From Salegentibacter_A chungangensis (lineage in GTDB: Bacteria > Bacteroidota > Bacteroidia > Flavobacteriales > Flavobacteriaceae), in NCBI RefSeq assembly GCF_042678405.1, contig NZ_JBHTLI010000002.1, forward strand, positions 62,001 through 126,000: DNA of 64,000 nucleotides, in the 5' to 3' direction. Every line of letters begins with the position of its first letter. Positions within the stretch are counted from its first letter, which is position 1. The position numbers were made by a program, and so were the translations under genes. The notes below the pieces were generated by a model, which saw only the letters and a program-made list of their open reading frames with translations, searched no databases and had not been told where the DNA came from. Below are positions 1 to 8,896 of this stretch, in pieces.

Positions 1-505
1 TAGCTTTTTCAGCTGCACGATCTTCTTCATCCTGCGTAAATGCTTCTGACTTAATGTCCTTCAGAAACCTGTTCCAGGGTTTTACATTATTGCGGTCTCC
101 GTTAAAAAAATGATGCTCTTCTATTTCCTTAAGCTGCTCACAATTTTCTAACTCCTTTGCAATAAACATTCCTCCAAGTGCAGAACCCTCTATCACATAT
201 GCCGCTCCTAAAGCTTCACTTTTACAGGTACATTTAAACGCGTCCTGAAATTGAACCAAAGCTTCAGTGGGATCTATGTTCAAATTGAATAAATCTCTTT
301 GTAACCTCTTAACCCGGTTAGCCTCCGGTGATTTATAATAAGGAGATATGGCATCTTCTACAATAGAATAAGCCAGGTAATTTTGAAGTAAAAGCAGTTT
401 ATACTCTTCAAGACTTATCTTATGATCCATAATCCTGGATGCAAGATTATCTTTTTCAATTTGTTTATGTAAACTTGCAGTATCCTCTCTTAGTCGGTTT
501 ATCAT
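1..505 (-). CDS. bphO: Biliverdin-producing heme oxygenase, 3' end cut by window edge
   Basis: Reading the minus strand from an ATG at 505 gives an open frame with no stop before base 1, at least 168 residues. It begins MINRLREDTASLHKQIEKD; His13 is in the place of the heme-iron ligand of heme oxygenases, and GAAYVIEGSALGG at about residues 101-113 is the conserved distal-helix region of the bacterial BphO/HemO family. The family opens heme to biliverdin IXalpha. The start overlaps the stop of the response regulator upstream as ATGA, so the two are translationally coupled. Its place behind a bacteriophytochrome gene is the classic arrangement in which the enzyme supplies the chromophore. The frame is real but partial; the last residues lie outside the window. 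Confidence 0.88.
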   Translation of the reverse strand, partial: MINRLREDTASLHKQIEKDNLASRIMDHKISLEEYKLLLLQNYLAYSIVEDAISPYYKSPEANRVKRLQRDLFNLNIDPTEALVQFQDAFKCTCKSEALGAAYVIEGSALGGMFIAKELENCEQLKEIEEHHFFNGDRNNVKPWNRFLKDIKSEAFTQDEEDRAAEKA

Positions 506-1065
506 TCTTCCTCGTCTTCTTCATCCATTTTAAAATCGCCGATGGTATCCTTAATCTTGCTAATATTTTTAAGCTGTTCACTATTATCAGCATTTAAGTT
601 ATCCAGATAATTATAGATCTGGTTCACTGCGATCTTGTTTTGTCTCACTTTTTCACGAACATCTTCCCTTGCAACCATATTGAATGCTACCTTCTTTAAT
701 AAAGGCTTCAATTTTTCTTCGAGGTTATGAATATGCTTCTTTAGAATATAACCAGTGGCCCCGGCAAGAATAGTGTTGGCTGCCAGCTCTTCATCATTGA
801 TAGTTCCGGTAAGGAATATAAAAGGGACATCGGGATCAATAGACTTTGTCAGCTCCAGAATTTCGAGCCCATTACAGGTAGGCAGATTATAATCTGAAAT
901 CACCACATCTGGCCCAAAATTTACAAGATGGCTCCTGCACCCCTGAAGATCTTCTGCAACCTTTACTTTTGGGTCTCTTACCAGCTTTTTCAACTGCCGC
1001 TTAATAAGAACCACATCTGTTTTCTGATCCTCTATTAATAGTATGCGAAGAGAAGTATTTATCAT
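502..1065 (-). CDS. Single-domain response regulator of the phytochrome operon
   Basis: A 187-residue REC protein. Phospho-acceptor Asp58 sits in VVISDYNLP, the acidic pair is in LLIEDQ (11-13), the switch Thr is in FLTG (about 86) and the conserved Lys is in YILKK (about 109). No DNA-binding or enzymatic domain follows; the C-terminal 60 residues are charged and end in an acidic run, EDEEE. The form resembles Rcp1-type regulators that take phosphate from phytochrome kinases. It lies 49 bp downstream of the phytochrome gene and overlaps the heme oxygenase start, so it is probably the first phosphate acceptor of that kinase. Its output partner cannot be told from the sequence. Confidence 0.9.
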   Translation of the reverse strand: MINTSLRILLIEDQKTDVVLIKRQLKKLVRDPKVKVAEDLQGCRSHLVNFGPDVVISDYNLPTCNGLEILELTKSIDPDVPFIFLTGTINDEELAANTILAGATGYILKKHIHNLEEKLKPLLKKVAFNMVAREDVREKVRQNKIAVNQIYNYLDNLNADNSEQLKNISKIKDTIGDFKMDEEDEEE

Positions 1066-1114
1066 CTAGGTCATTTCCGCAAATATACATAAAATTGGAG
1101 CGCAACAAACCTCC

Positions 1115-3331
1115 TTAATTCAGGTAAAAGTTAAATTTTGCACCTTTGCCCGGCTCACTTTCAACCCAGATTTCTCCTTCGTGTTTTTCAATAATGCGCT
1201 TTACAATAGCCAAACCAATTCCGGTACCCTTATAACCGTCTCCTGCCAATCGTGAAAAAGATTCAAAGATTTTATCGTGATATTCAGAAGCAATGCCGAT
1301 ACCGTTATCCGCTATAAAAAAGACATTTTTTCCATTAACCTTCTCAGAACCTATTTTGATCTGTGGGGCTTCGATTTTTGCAGAATATTTAAGGGCATTG
1401 TTCATTAAATTAGACCATATCTGGAAGATCATTTTCTTATCTCCCTTAATAAAAGGCATATCCTCTTCCACCATAATCTCTGTCCTGGGATAATTCACCT
1501 TAACATTGAACAATTCAATGATTTCTGAAATTATGGTGTTAACTGAAATCTTCTGAGCCCTAAGCTCTCTGGAATTCATCTTCGAAAATGAAAGGATATC
1601 ATCTATTAAGTTTTCCAGCCTTCCGGTAAGACCAAGAATGGTATTTATCAAGTACTGTCCTTCTTTATTAAGGTTTGAAGCATAATCCTCCTGCAGAATT
1701 TCAGCATAGCCCTTGATCCCTCTTAAAGGAGCCTTCATATCGTGAGACATCCCGTAACCGAAAAGCTCCAGTTCCTTATTCGCATCTAACAGGCGTTCAT
1801 TAAGCTCGTGAATTTCGTTTCTTTGTTTTTCAACAATTATATGGCTGATATCTTCCCTTAGGCCTTTTGCAGCACTTAACTCATAACCCTTCCAGGATTC
1901 AGAAATCCCGGTTAACTTTTGAGACCACTTTTCAAAAGATTTCCTTGGGCTTAATCTTTTCTTTGCTTCGTTATAGGTAACTTTCTTTTCAGGATTACCA
2001 CCCCAATCCACAACCTGCACCAGCTCCGGCCTGAACCAGACCAGATATTTATTTTCTGTGACCCTGATACTTAATAGCCCCGAAATCAGCTTAGAAACTG
2101 ATTCATCAAGTTTTATGAAGCTACCAAGATTTTTAGTGAAAAACATATCCTCCTCCTGCTTCCGGATCAACTCCTCAACCAGTTTTTTTATGGAAGCTTT
2201 GGCTGGGACCTTTTTCCCAATCATAATAGTCTCTTCCTCCCATATGATAGCCCCGCCACTACACGACAATAATTCTGTAAAGACAGGAGAAGCCTCTATT
2301 AAGGCATCAGGAATTGTATTAGCTTCCTTCATTTTCACAATAAGCTCATTTCTGAGTTTATTGGTTTTATCAGTCTTTTTCAGGAACTTATTTGTTTCAA
2401 TAAGTGAAAGCTCACTTGAAAACATTTCGGTGAGAAAGCGATAACTTTCCCGCTCATAATAATTTATAAATTTTGCAGAGTAATGATGACACGCGATGAG
2501 GCCCCACAATTTACCATTCACGATGATAGCTGCGGTAAGCGAAGCTCCAACATTCATATTCTGAAGGTATTCTATATGAATTGGGGAAACTCCTCTAAGC
2601 TGAGATCTCGAGAGATCTAAAGGTTTTCCTGTGACCGGAGAAAGTTCCGGGCTAATAGATACAGGATCATAATTTACATCGGCAATGATCCTAATGGGGT
2701 GTTTTAAAAAAAGTTTGCGGGATTGGGCAGGAATATCACTCGCGGGATAATGAAGTCCCAGCCAGCTTTCCAGCTCTTCTTTTTTTTCTTCGGCTATCAC
2801 CTCTCCATTCCACTCTTCATCAAAGCGGTAGATCATTACCCGGTCATAATCAAAGAACTCCCTGGTTAGTCTGGCAACTTCACGGCAAAGCTCAGGCGCA
2901 TTTTCCTGAACTTTAAGGTTATTGAGCACTTTTGTCAGCTGTCTTTGAAAAAGATAAGGATCGTGCAGTTCTCCTAAAGGCTCAATATCCAAAATGAGAT
3001 TCTCCTCAGAGCGATGGGCGAGTACAATAAACTTTTTCCCGTTTATTTCCAGTTCTTCCGGCAATAGAGAAGTTTGCTGCTGAAGTTTTTCTGCCAGCTT
3101 TTCCGCAAAAGAATCCCCCACGATCTCCTGAACAGGGCGCCCCAGAATATTATCTGAAGAAATGCCTAAAATGTCCTTTGCATTACTCCCGGACTGAATA
3201 ACCTCAAGACTTTCAAAATATACTGAAAGTATAAGCCCGTGAGATTGAGATTTTCCAATTATATGAATCGGTTCTTTGTCACAATTGGAAATATCAACAT
3301 TATTAGGATACAATTCAGATGAATTGCGCAT
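1115..3331 (-). CDS. bphP: Bacteriophytochrome sensor histidine kinase
   Basis: 738 residues in the order PAS-GAF-PHY-HisKA-HATPase. Cys17 in SNCDKEPIHI is the canonical biliverdin-attachment cysteine of bacterial phytochromes. The GAF part has DYDRVMIYRF and the PASDIP motif, with the pocket His in GLIACHH; the PHY tongue has LSPRKSF (PRxSF). The kinase core has phospho-acceptor His530 (MSHDMKAPL), an N box (LMNNALKYS) and the ATP-lid glycines DNGIGI and GTGIGLAI. All residues needed for red/far-red sensing and autophosphorylation are present. It follows the CheB-CheR fusion by 3 bp and precedes the regulator and heme oxygenase, so chromophore synthesis, sensing and phosphotransfer share one transcript. 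Confidence 0.95.
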   Translation of the reverse strand: MRNSSELYPNNVDISNCDKEPIHIIGKSQSHGLILSVYFESLEVIQSGSNAKDILGISSDNILGRPVQEIVGDSFAEKLAEKLQQQTSLLPEELEINGKKFIVLAHRSEENLILDIEPLGELHDPYLFQRQLTKVLNNLKVQENAPELCREVARLTREFFDYDRVMIYRFDEEWNGEVIAEEKKEELESWLGLHYPASDIPAQSRKLFLKHPIRIIADVNYDPVSISPELSPVTGKPLDLSRSQLRGVSPIHIEYLQNMNVGASLTAAIIVNGKLWGLIACHHYSAKFINYYERESYRFLTEMFSSELSLIETNKFLKKTDKTNKLRNELIVKMKEANTIPDALIEASPVFTELLSCSGGAIIWEEETIMIGKKVPAKASIKKLVEELIRKQEEDMFFTKNLGSFIKLDESVSKLISGLLSIRVTENKYLVWFRPELVQVVDWGGNPEKKVTYNEAKKRLSPRKSFEKWSQKLTGISESWKGYELSAAKGLREDISHIIVEKQRNEIHELNERLLDANKELELFGYGMSHDMKAPLRGIKGYAEILQEDYASNLNKEGQYLINTILGLTGRLENLIDDILSFSKMNSRELRAQKISVNTIISEIIELFNVKVNYPRTEIMVEEDMPFIKGDKKMIFQIWSNLMNNALKYSAKIEAPQIKIGSEKVNGKNVFFIADNGIGIASEYHDKIFESFSRLAGDGYKGTGIGLAIVKRIIEKHEGEIWVESEPGKGAKFNFYLN

Positions 3332-3334
3332 AAT

Positions 3335-6300
3335 TTATTCCGCTTTTAATTTAAAGTAGAAGGTACTACCTACACCCTTCTGAGAATCTACCCAAATAGT
3401 CCCCTCATGTAAAAGCACGATCTTTTCTACGTGGGCAAGTCCTACCCCGGTACTTTCTTCATTCAGCTTCTCATCTTCGTGGCGAACTCGGTTAAAAATG
3501 GTAAAGATATTTTTCTGATCTTCTTCAGAAATACCAATTCCGTTATCCATTATGGAGAATACCCAGTATTCTCCTTCTTCATAAGCCGAAATTCTTATCT
3601 CGGGATTTTTGTTACCAGGAGTATATTTCAGGGCATTACTTATCAAATTCTGGAACAAGAGTCGCAATTCGATCTCGTAGCCCATAATCTTTGGCAGAGC
3701 ACCAGTATGGATCTTCGCCTTGGTGTCCTTTATTCTTTTTCCAAGATCATATTTAACAACCTCAACAACCTCTTTGGTATCTACCAGTTGTTTCTCACCG
3801 TTACGCCCAATCCTGGAATGCTCGAGTAAAGCCTTGATCTGCGCAGATAAACGATTGGATGCCTCCTTGATATAGGAAATATAATTTCTCCCTTTTTCAT
3901 CCAGTTTATCTGAATAGATCTTCCCGAGTACGTCACTACCAAATTTAATGGTTGAGAGCGGCTCCTGAAGATCGTGCGAACAAAGCGAAACAAACTGTTC
4001 CAGGTCATTATTGGCTCGTTCCAGGTCACTTTTCTGTTTCTTAAGCTTTAATTCGGCATTCTTTATCGCCGAAATATCCACACAGGTATATCTTACCGTA
4101 ATGATCTTATCATTTTCATCCTTTTCGGCTGTCGCATTCAGAATAACCGGCAGCACCTCCCCAGATTTGGTAAGCATTTTCTGTTCGAGGTTTACCACTT
4201 CTCCGGTTTTCTTGAATTTCTTATTTGTCTTAAGAGCCTTAATCTGAGCCTCTTCACTGTAAAGGTCAAAAATAGGAAGTCCCAGCAGGTCATCCTTAGA
4301 CTCATAACCGAGTTTTGAAACCGCCATAGCATTGCATTGAACGATCAATGAGTTCTCCGGGTTTACACTTATGTGCATTACCGGATCTTCTTCATAGAAT
4401 GACTTAAAGCGCTTTTCACTGGCTATAAGCTTTTCTTTAGACTTCTGAAGGGTCTCAATATCTATAAAGGTGATCACAACCCCATCTATTTTGCCTTTGG
4501 AATTGTGATAAGGAGAGATCCTTCTTAAATAGTGGAGGCCGTCCTGGGCAACAACGGATTTTTCAAGGGTTTTACCCTCTCTCAAAACTCTTTTACATCG
4601 CTCAATAAGATTACTACTACCAATATTGGAAGTGAAGTGACTAATTGGGCGCCCTTCATCTGAATTTAGAAAACTGAAATGTTTCTTGATGGCAGGTGTG
4701 AATTTCCTGATAGCAAGCGATGAATCAAGGAAGATAGTACCTATTTGAGTACTCTCCAGAAGGTTGTTCATATCTGCATTCAGTGCCGCAAGATCGTCCA
4801 TCTTCTGAACATTCTCCGCATTTACAGTATTGATCTCTTCATTTACACTCTGCAGCTCCTCGTTGGTACTTTGCAGCTCTTCGTTAGAGGCAAGAAGCTC
4901 CTCGTTAGCCGCCTGTAATTCTTCGTTGCTGGTTTCTATCTCCTCCAGGGAATTCTGAAGTTCGTGCTTGGTTTCCTTTAATTCTTCTTCCAGGCTCGAA
5001 ACATATTCCTTGGTGCGGTTAGTGAGCGTAAGCTTGTCTATGGTATTAGTGTCCTCTACGTTAATTTCCTTCTCTACAAAGGTTACCACATAATTGGTTT
5101 CATCCATACCATATTGCTGATCAAAAGGCGATATAATGATATCCACTCCTTTCTTTTCTCCGTTATGGCTGAAAACAGCATCCTGGTAGTAGACCTTTTC
5201 GTTAGATTTCTGAGATTTCTTGAGTGTGGTCTGTAGGATGAACTTAAGATCAGAATCAAGCATATCCATCAAGTTGATAGAGAAGCCGTTCACAGGAAGA
5301 TTTGCATACTTTCTGAATTCACCCACAGCCTGCAGTATATTGTACTCCGCATCTATCAGGATACTGGCTCCGCCGAACTGCTCCATAATACTATGGTTAA
5401 GTTCCAGCCTGAGCCTGTCTTTCACGGGATTCTGAACCGTCCTGCTGGGCCTTTCGGTTTTATTCTTAGGCTTAACCTGTTTTTCATAGGAAGAATGAGA
5501 GATCCCCGATTCCAGTCTCTTCTTAGGACTAATATTCTTATATATCTTCCATTTACGATCTATTTCGCTGAAACTATCTTTGTGACTACTTACGCTTTCA
5601 CTGGTTCCAAGCAATAAGACCCCATCCTGTTTAAGAGAATAATGAAGTACGTTAATGGCCTTTTTCTGGATAGCCGGCTGAAAGTAAATAAGAAGATTTC
5701 TACAAGCCACCATATCCATATTACTGAATGGCGGATTTTTAATAATGTTATGTTTGGAGAAAATCACCATACTGCGGAGTTTTTCCACAACCTGGTAATT
5801 ATTGGGCTTGGAAAGGAAGTATTTAACCAGGTAATCAGATGGCACATCGGCCACTATACTTTCAGGATATATTCCTTTACTTCCTATATCAAGGTGTTTT
5901 TGTGCAAGGTCTGTAGCAAAGATCTTTACTTCCAGTCTTTTATCCTGTTTTTCCATCTCCTCATTCACGAGCATCGCAAGCGAATACGCTTCCTCTCCCG
6001 TACTACAGCCTACATCCCAGATCTTTAGGGTCTCTCCGTTAGTCTTAGACCTGATAAGTTTAGGAAAAACATCCATCTTCAATATTTCCCAAACCTTTTC
6101 GTCTCTAAAAAACTTGGTTACCCCAATCAGGAACTCGCGATATAAAATTTCAACCTCTCCCTCCTTAGATTTCAAAAAACTGAAATATTCAGACAAGGAC
6201 CTGCATTTACATACATTCACCCTTCTGGCTACCCTTCGGGCAAGAGTAGAGTGCTTATACTCTCTAAAATCAAGTCCTGTTTTCTCATCAACAAAATGAA

Positions 6301-6982
6301 GGATCTTATTTAGTTCGCTCTGGTCATACTCTACATCTCCATCCTTAAAATGAAAAACAGAAGGCGCATTTATAAAATTACGCAGTTCAACCGCCATCTT
6401 TTCTACAGGTAATACATAATCTATAAGTCCGGTACTTATAGCACTCTGAGGCATTCCGTCAAATTTCGCCTCTTCCGGATCCTGCACCATCACCATCCCG
6501 TCATTTTCCTTGATGGCCCGCGCTCCCCTGGTTCCGTCACTACCGGTACCGCTTAAAATCACACCTATAGCCTTCTCCTTTCGCTTTCTGGCAAGGGATT
6601 CAAAGAACTTATCTATTGGTAAATTAAGGGTCTGATCCTTGGGCTTATCCAAAAGCTGAAGTGTCCCGTCATCTCCGAGAAGCAGGTTGTTCACGGGTGG
6701 GATAAGGTAGATATGACCCTGCTCAATTTCCATCCCTTCCGTAATTTCCATAATCGGCAGGCTGGTGTTCTTTTTAAGCAATTCTCCCATCATACTCTTA
6801 TAATCAGGAGAAAGATGCTGTATAACTACATAGGCACTCTTATCATCCTCAGGAATATTTTGAAAAAATGATTTTAAGGCCTGAAGCCCTCCGGCACTTG
6901 CTCCAACCGCGATAATCCGCGCCTGAGCTTTTTCGCTTGTTTGATTTTCTATATCCGAAGGTAAGTTATTGTTCTTGGTCAT
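3335..6982 (-). CDS. CheB-CheR-PAS-histidine kinase fusion
   Basis: 1215 residues. Residues 20-205 are a CheB methylesterase domain with catalytic Ser29 (GASAGG), His56 (VIQHLSPDY) and Asp149 (GTGSDGTRGA). Residues 215-490 are CheR, with the basic STLARRVARRV helix and the SAM-binding WDVGCSTGEEAYS near 322-334. A coiled coil built of EELQxxNEEL-type heptads covers about 650-735, followed by two PAS domains, then HisKA with His1003 (CSHDLQEPL) and an intact HATPase (NLISNALKY, DNGIGIS, GVGLAHV). No receptors, CheA or flagellar genes are near, so this is likely a PAS-kinase signalling protein of the stand-alone CheBR-hybrid family rather than classical chemotaxis. It is first in the phytochrome operon. 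Confidence 0.92.
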   Translation of the reverse strand: MTKNNNLPSDIENQTSEKAQARIIAVGASAGGLQALKSFFQNIPEDDKSAYVVIQHLSPDYKSMMGELLKKNTSLPIMEITEGMEIEQGHIYLIPPVNNLLLGDDGTLQLLDKPKDQTLNLPIDKFFESLARKRKEKAIGVILSGTGSDGTRGARAIKENDGMVMVQDPEEAKFDGMPQSAISTGLIDYVLPVEKMAVELRNFINAPSVFHFKDGDVEYDQSELNKILHFVDEKTGLDFREYKHSTLARRVARRVNVCKCRSLSEYFSFLKSKEGEVEILYREFLIGVTKFFRDEKVWEILKMDVFPKLIRSKTNGETLKIWDVGCSTGEEAYSLAMLVNEEMEKQDKRLEVKIFATDLAQKHLDIGSKGIYPESIVADVPSDYLVKYFLSKPNNYQVVEKLRSMVIFSKHNIIKNPPFSNMDMVACRNLLIYFQPAIQKKAINVLHYSLKQDGVLLLGTSESVSSHKDSFSEIDRKWKIYKNISPKKRLESGISHSSYEKQVKPKNKTERPSRTVQNPVKDRLRLELNHSIMEQFGGASILIDAEYNILQAVGEFRKYANLPVNGFSINLMDMLDSDLKFILQTTLKKSQKSNEKVYYQDAVFSHNGEKKGVDIIISPFDQQYGMDETNYVVTFVEKEINVEDTNTIDKLTLTNRTKEYVSSLEEELKETKHELQNSLEEIETSNEELQAANEELLASNEELQSTNEELQSVNEEINTVNAENVQKMDDLAALNADMNNLLESTQIGTIFLDSSLAIRKFTPAIKKHFSFLNSDEGRPISHFTSNIGSSNLIERCKRVLREGKTLEKSVVAQDGLHYLRRISPYHNSKGKIDGVVITFIDIETLQKSKEKLIASEKRFKSFYEEDPVMHISVNPENSLIVQCNAMAVSKLGYESKDDLLGLPIFDLYSEEAQIKALKTNKKFKKTGEVVNLEQKMLTKSGEVLPVILNATAEKDENDKIITVRYTCVDISAIKNAELKLKKQKSDLERANNDLEQFVSLCSHDLQEPLSTIKFGSDVLGKIYSDKLDEKGRNYISYIKEASNRLSAQIKALLEHSRIGRNGEKQLVDTKEVVEVVKYDLGKRIKDTKAKIHTGALPKIMGYEIELRLLFQNLISNALKYTPGNKNPEIRISAYEEGEYWVFSIMDNGIGISEEDQKNIFTIFNRVRHEDEKLNEESTGVGLAHVEKIVLLHEGTIWVDSQKGVGSTFYFKLKAE

Positions 6983-7008
6983 ATTCTTTAAGATAGAAAT
7001 CTATAGTA

Positions 7009-7066
7009 GGTATAAAAGATTCTTAAGTCGTCGAAATTAAAATTTAAATCCAACATCTTTTATACC
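7009..7066 (-). promoter_or_regulatory. 12-bp perfect inverted repeat upstream of the phytochrome operon
   Basis: GGTATAAAAGAT (7009-7020) and ATCTTTTATACC (7055-7066) are exact reverse complements separated by 34 bp. The repeat begins 27 bp upstream of the first ATG of the operon. A third partial copy, ATAAAAGAT, is at 7160-7168. It could be a pair of protein binding sites or a hairpin in the 5' leader; the sequence cannot decide. The rest of the 365-bp gap 6983-7347 holds the palindrome at 7206 and the mla promoter elements and no other gene. Confidence 0.55.
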
Positions 7067-7205
7067 AAAAAAAATTTATTATAACAATTTTTGATGTATT
7101 TCTTACACAAATTGCGCGTTTAGGGCCAAAAAAGACCTCAAAAGTTAATTATATCTTAATAAAAGATGTGAAAAGCTAATTTTTTGTTAAAAAAAGAACT
7201 TAATT

Positions 7206-7222
7206 AAGTACGGGTCGTACTT
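7206..7222. promoter_or_regulatory. Palindrome AAGTACG-GGT-CGTACTT, possible operator
   Basis: Seven-base perfect arms around a 3-base centre. It ends 24 bp before a TATTTTTG (-7 type, 7247-7254), so a bound protein would cover the -33 region of that possible promoter, which would serve the mla genes with a leader of about 90 nt. No protein can be named for it. Confidence 0.4.
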
Positions 7223-7293
7223 GGATGTTTAACCATAATTAGTCCATATTTTTGCTTAAATTTAAGGATTCCACCACAAATCTTAACAATAGC

Positions 7294-7336
7294 TGAGAAT
7301 TATCATTGCCGCCCCTTTAGGACTCAACTAACTTTA
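7294..7336 (+). promoter_or_regulatory. Predicted CRP-type activated promoter of mlaE
   Basis: TGAGAATTATCA at 7294-7305 is a TGA-N6-TCA dyad; TAACTTTA at 7329-7336 fits the Bacteroidota -7 element. Dyad centre to first T of the -7 is 29.5 bp, the same as in six other promoters of this window. The left half is TGAG rather than TGAT/TGAC, and the implied leader before the ATG at 7348 is only about 8 nt, so this is the weakest of the seven. Confidence 0.5.
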
Positions 7337-7347
7337 AACTAAAAACT

Positions 7348-8124
7348 ATGCAAGGGGCATTTGGTTCACAAAATAAAGCTATTGCTTTCTTCTCTGAAAT
7401 AGGGGCCCTGTCCTACTTTGCGGCCAGATTTTTCAGGGAAGTTTTCTCGCGTCCTTTCGAATTCAGAGAGTTCCTTAAACAATGTTTTAATATGGGGAAC
7501 AAATCCCTGTTGCTTGTTGGAGTGACCGGCTTCATTCTTGGTCTTGTATTCACCCTCCAGTCACGCCCTACCCTACTGGAATTTGGTGCCGTATCCTGGA
7601 TGCCGTCAATGATTAGTATATCGATAGTGCGGGAAATAGGCCCTGTGATCATCGCCCTTATATGTGCGGGAAGAATAGGTTCCAGTATAGGGGCTGAACT
7701 GGGCTCTATGCGGGTAACCGAACAGATTGACGCTATGGAAGTATCGGGTACCAACCCCTTTAAATTTCTGGTAGTGACCCGCGTTTTAGCAGCCACATTA
7801 ATGCTGCCTATATTGGTGATCTTAGGCGATTTTATTGCCCTTCTTGGTTCTGCCTTGATTGAAAACTTTAAGGGACAGGTCTCATTTTTGCTGTACTTCA
7901 ATCAGGCTTTTGACGCTCTGGAATTCAGCGATCTGATCCCGGCGACCATTAAATCTTTCTTTTTCGGTTTCGCCATAGGGCTGGTTGGATGCTTTAAAGG
8001 CTACAACAGCAGCAAGGGAACCGAAGGTGTGGGAAGAGCTTCCAACTCGGCTGTTGTGTTCACTTCATTACTGCTTTTTATAATAGATTTCATCGCGGTA
8101 TTTATTGCCGATATAATTTACTGA
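7348..8124 (+). CDS. mlaE: MlaE-family ABC transporter permease
   Basis: 258 residues with five or so hydrophobic segments and the hallmark cytoplasmic stretch GRIGSSIGAELGSMRVTEQI (about 111-130) followed by DAMEVSG of the MlaE/YrbE permease family. With the ATPase and MCE protein that follow it forms the inner-membrane phospholipid transporter that keeps outer-membrane lipid asymmetry. The ATPase gene begins 3 bp after its stop. Length agrees with the family (about 250-260). Confidence 0.93.
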   Translation: MQGAFGSQNKAIAFFSEIGALSYFAARFFREVFSRPFEFREFLKQCFNMGNKSLLLVGVTGFILGLVFTLQSRPTLLEFGAVSWMPSMISISIVREIGPVIIALICAGRIGSSIGAELGSMRVTEQIDAMEVSGTNPFKFLVVTRVLAATLMLPILVILGDFIALLGSALIENFKGQVSFLLYFNQAFDALEFSDLIPATIKSFFFGFAIGLVGCFKGYNSSKGTEGVGRASNSAVVFTSLLLFIIDFIAVFIADIIY

Positions 8125-8127
8125 GTT

Positions 8128-8889
8128 ATGGAGCCTGTGCAATCAAATAATAATGCATCCGGAAAACCCGTAATAGAGATCAATAATCTTTATAAGGCCT
8201 TTGGTGACCAGAAAGTACTTAACGGCTTCAGTTTAGAACTCCTTGAAGGTGAGAACCTGGTACTGATGGGCAAGTCGGGCTCCGGAAAGTCTGTAATGAT
8301 CAAGTGCCTGGTTGGACTTATGGAGCCCGACAACGGCACCGTTAAGGTTTTGGGAAAGGATATCTCCAAACTGAAGCATATAGAGCTTGATGAATTAAGA
8401 ACACATATTGGATTTCTTTTCCAGGGCAGTGCTTTGTATGATTCTATGACGGTAAGAGAAAACCTGGAATTCCCACTAAGGCGGCATACCAAGAATATGA
8501 CCAATCGTGACAGGGAAACAAGGGTTCGGGAAGCGCTTGAGAATGTTGGCCTGCCTAAAACAATGGACCTGATGCCCGCTGAACTATCAGGCGGAATGCA
8601 ACGAAGGATCGCCTTGGCGAGGGCCCTTATTCTTAAACCCCGAATCATTATCTATGATGAACCTACTACAGGTTTAGACCCGATTACCGCCAAGGAGATT
8701 ATCCTGCTTATGATGAACATACAGAAGATGTACAGAACCTCCTCCTTGATTATAACCCACGACGTGGACTGCGCCCGTGTGATCTCGAACAGGATGATTC
8801 TTCTCCTGGACGGAATCAACTATGCCCAGGGAACTTTCAAAGAACTCTCTACCTCAACCGATCCTAAAATACAGGCATTTTTTAAATGA
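8128..8889 (+). CDS. mlaF: MlaF-family ABC transporter ATPase
   Basis: 253 residues. Walker A GKSGSGKS (48-55, Lys54), Q-loop FLFQGSALYDS, signature LSGGMQRRIALARA, Walker B IIIYDEPTTGLDP and switch histidine in IITHD are all intact. The best match by domain content is MlaF, the ATPase of the lipid-asymmetry transporter, and the position between the permease and MCE-domain genes confirms it. The stop is 7 bp before the ATG of the MCE protein, so the three genes are one operon. Confidence 0.93.
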   Translation: MEPVQSNNNASGKPVIEINNLYKAFGDQKVLNGFSLELLEGENLVLMGKSGSGKSVMIKCLVGLMEPDNGTVKVLGKDISKLKHIELDELRTHIGFLFQGSALYDSMTVRENLEFPLRRHTKNMTNRDRETRVREALENVGLPKTMDLMPAELSGGMQRRIALARALILKPRIIIYDEPTTGLDPITAKEIILLMMNIQKMYRTSSLIITHDVDCARVISNRMILLLDGINYAQGTFKELSTSTDPKIQAFFK

Positions 8890-8896
8890 TCTCATT

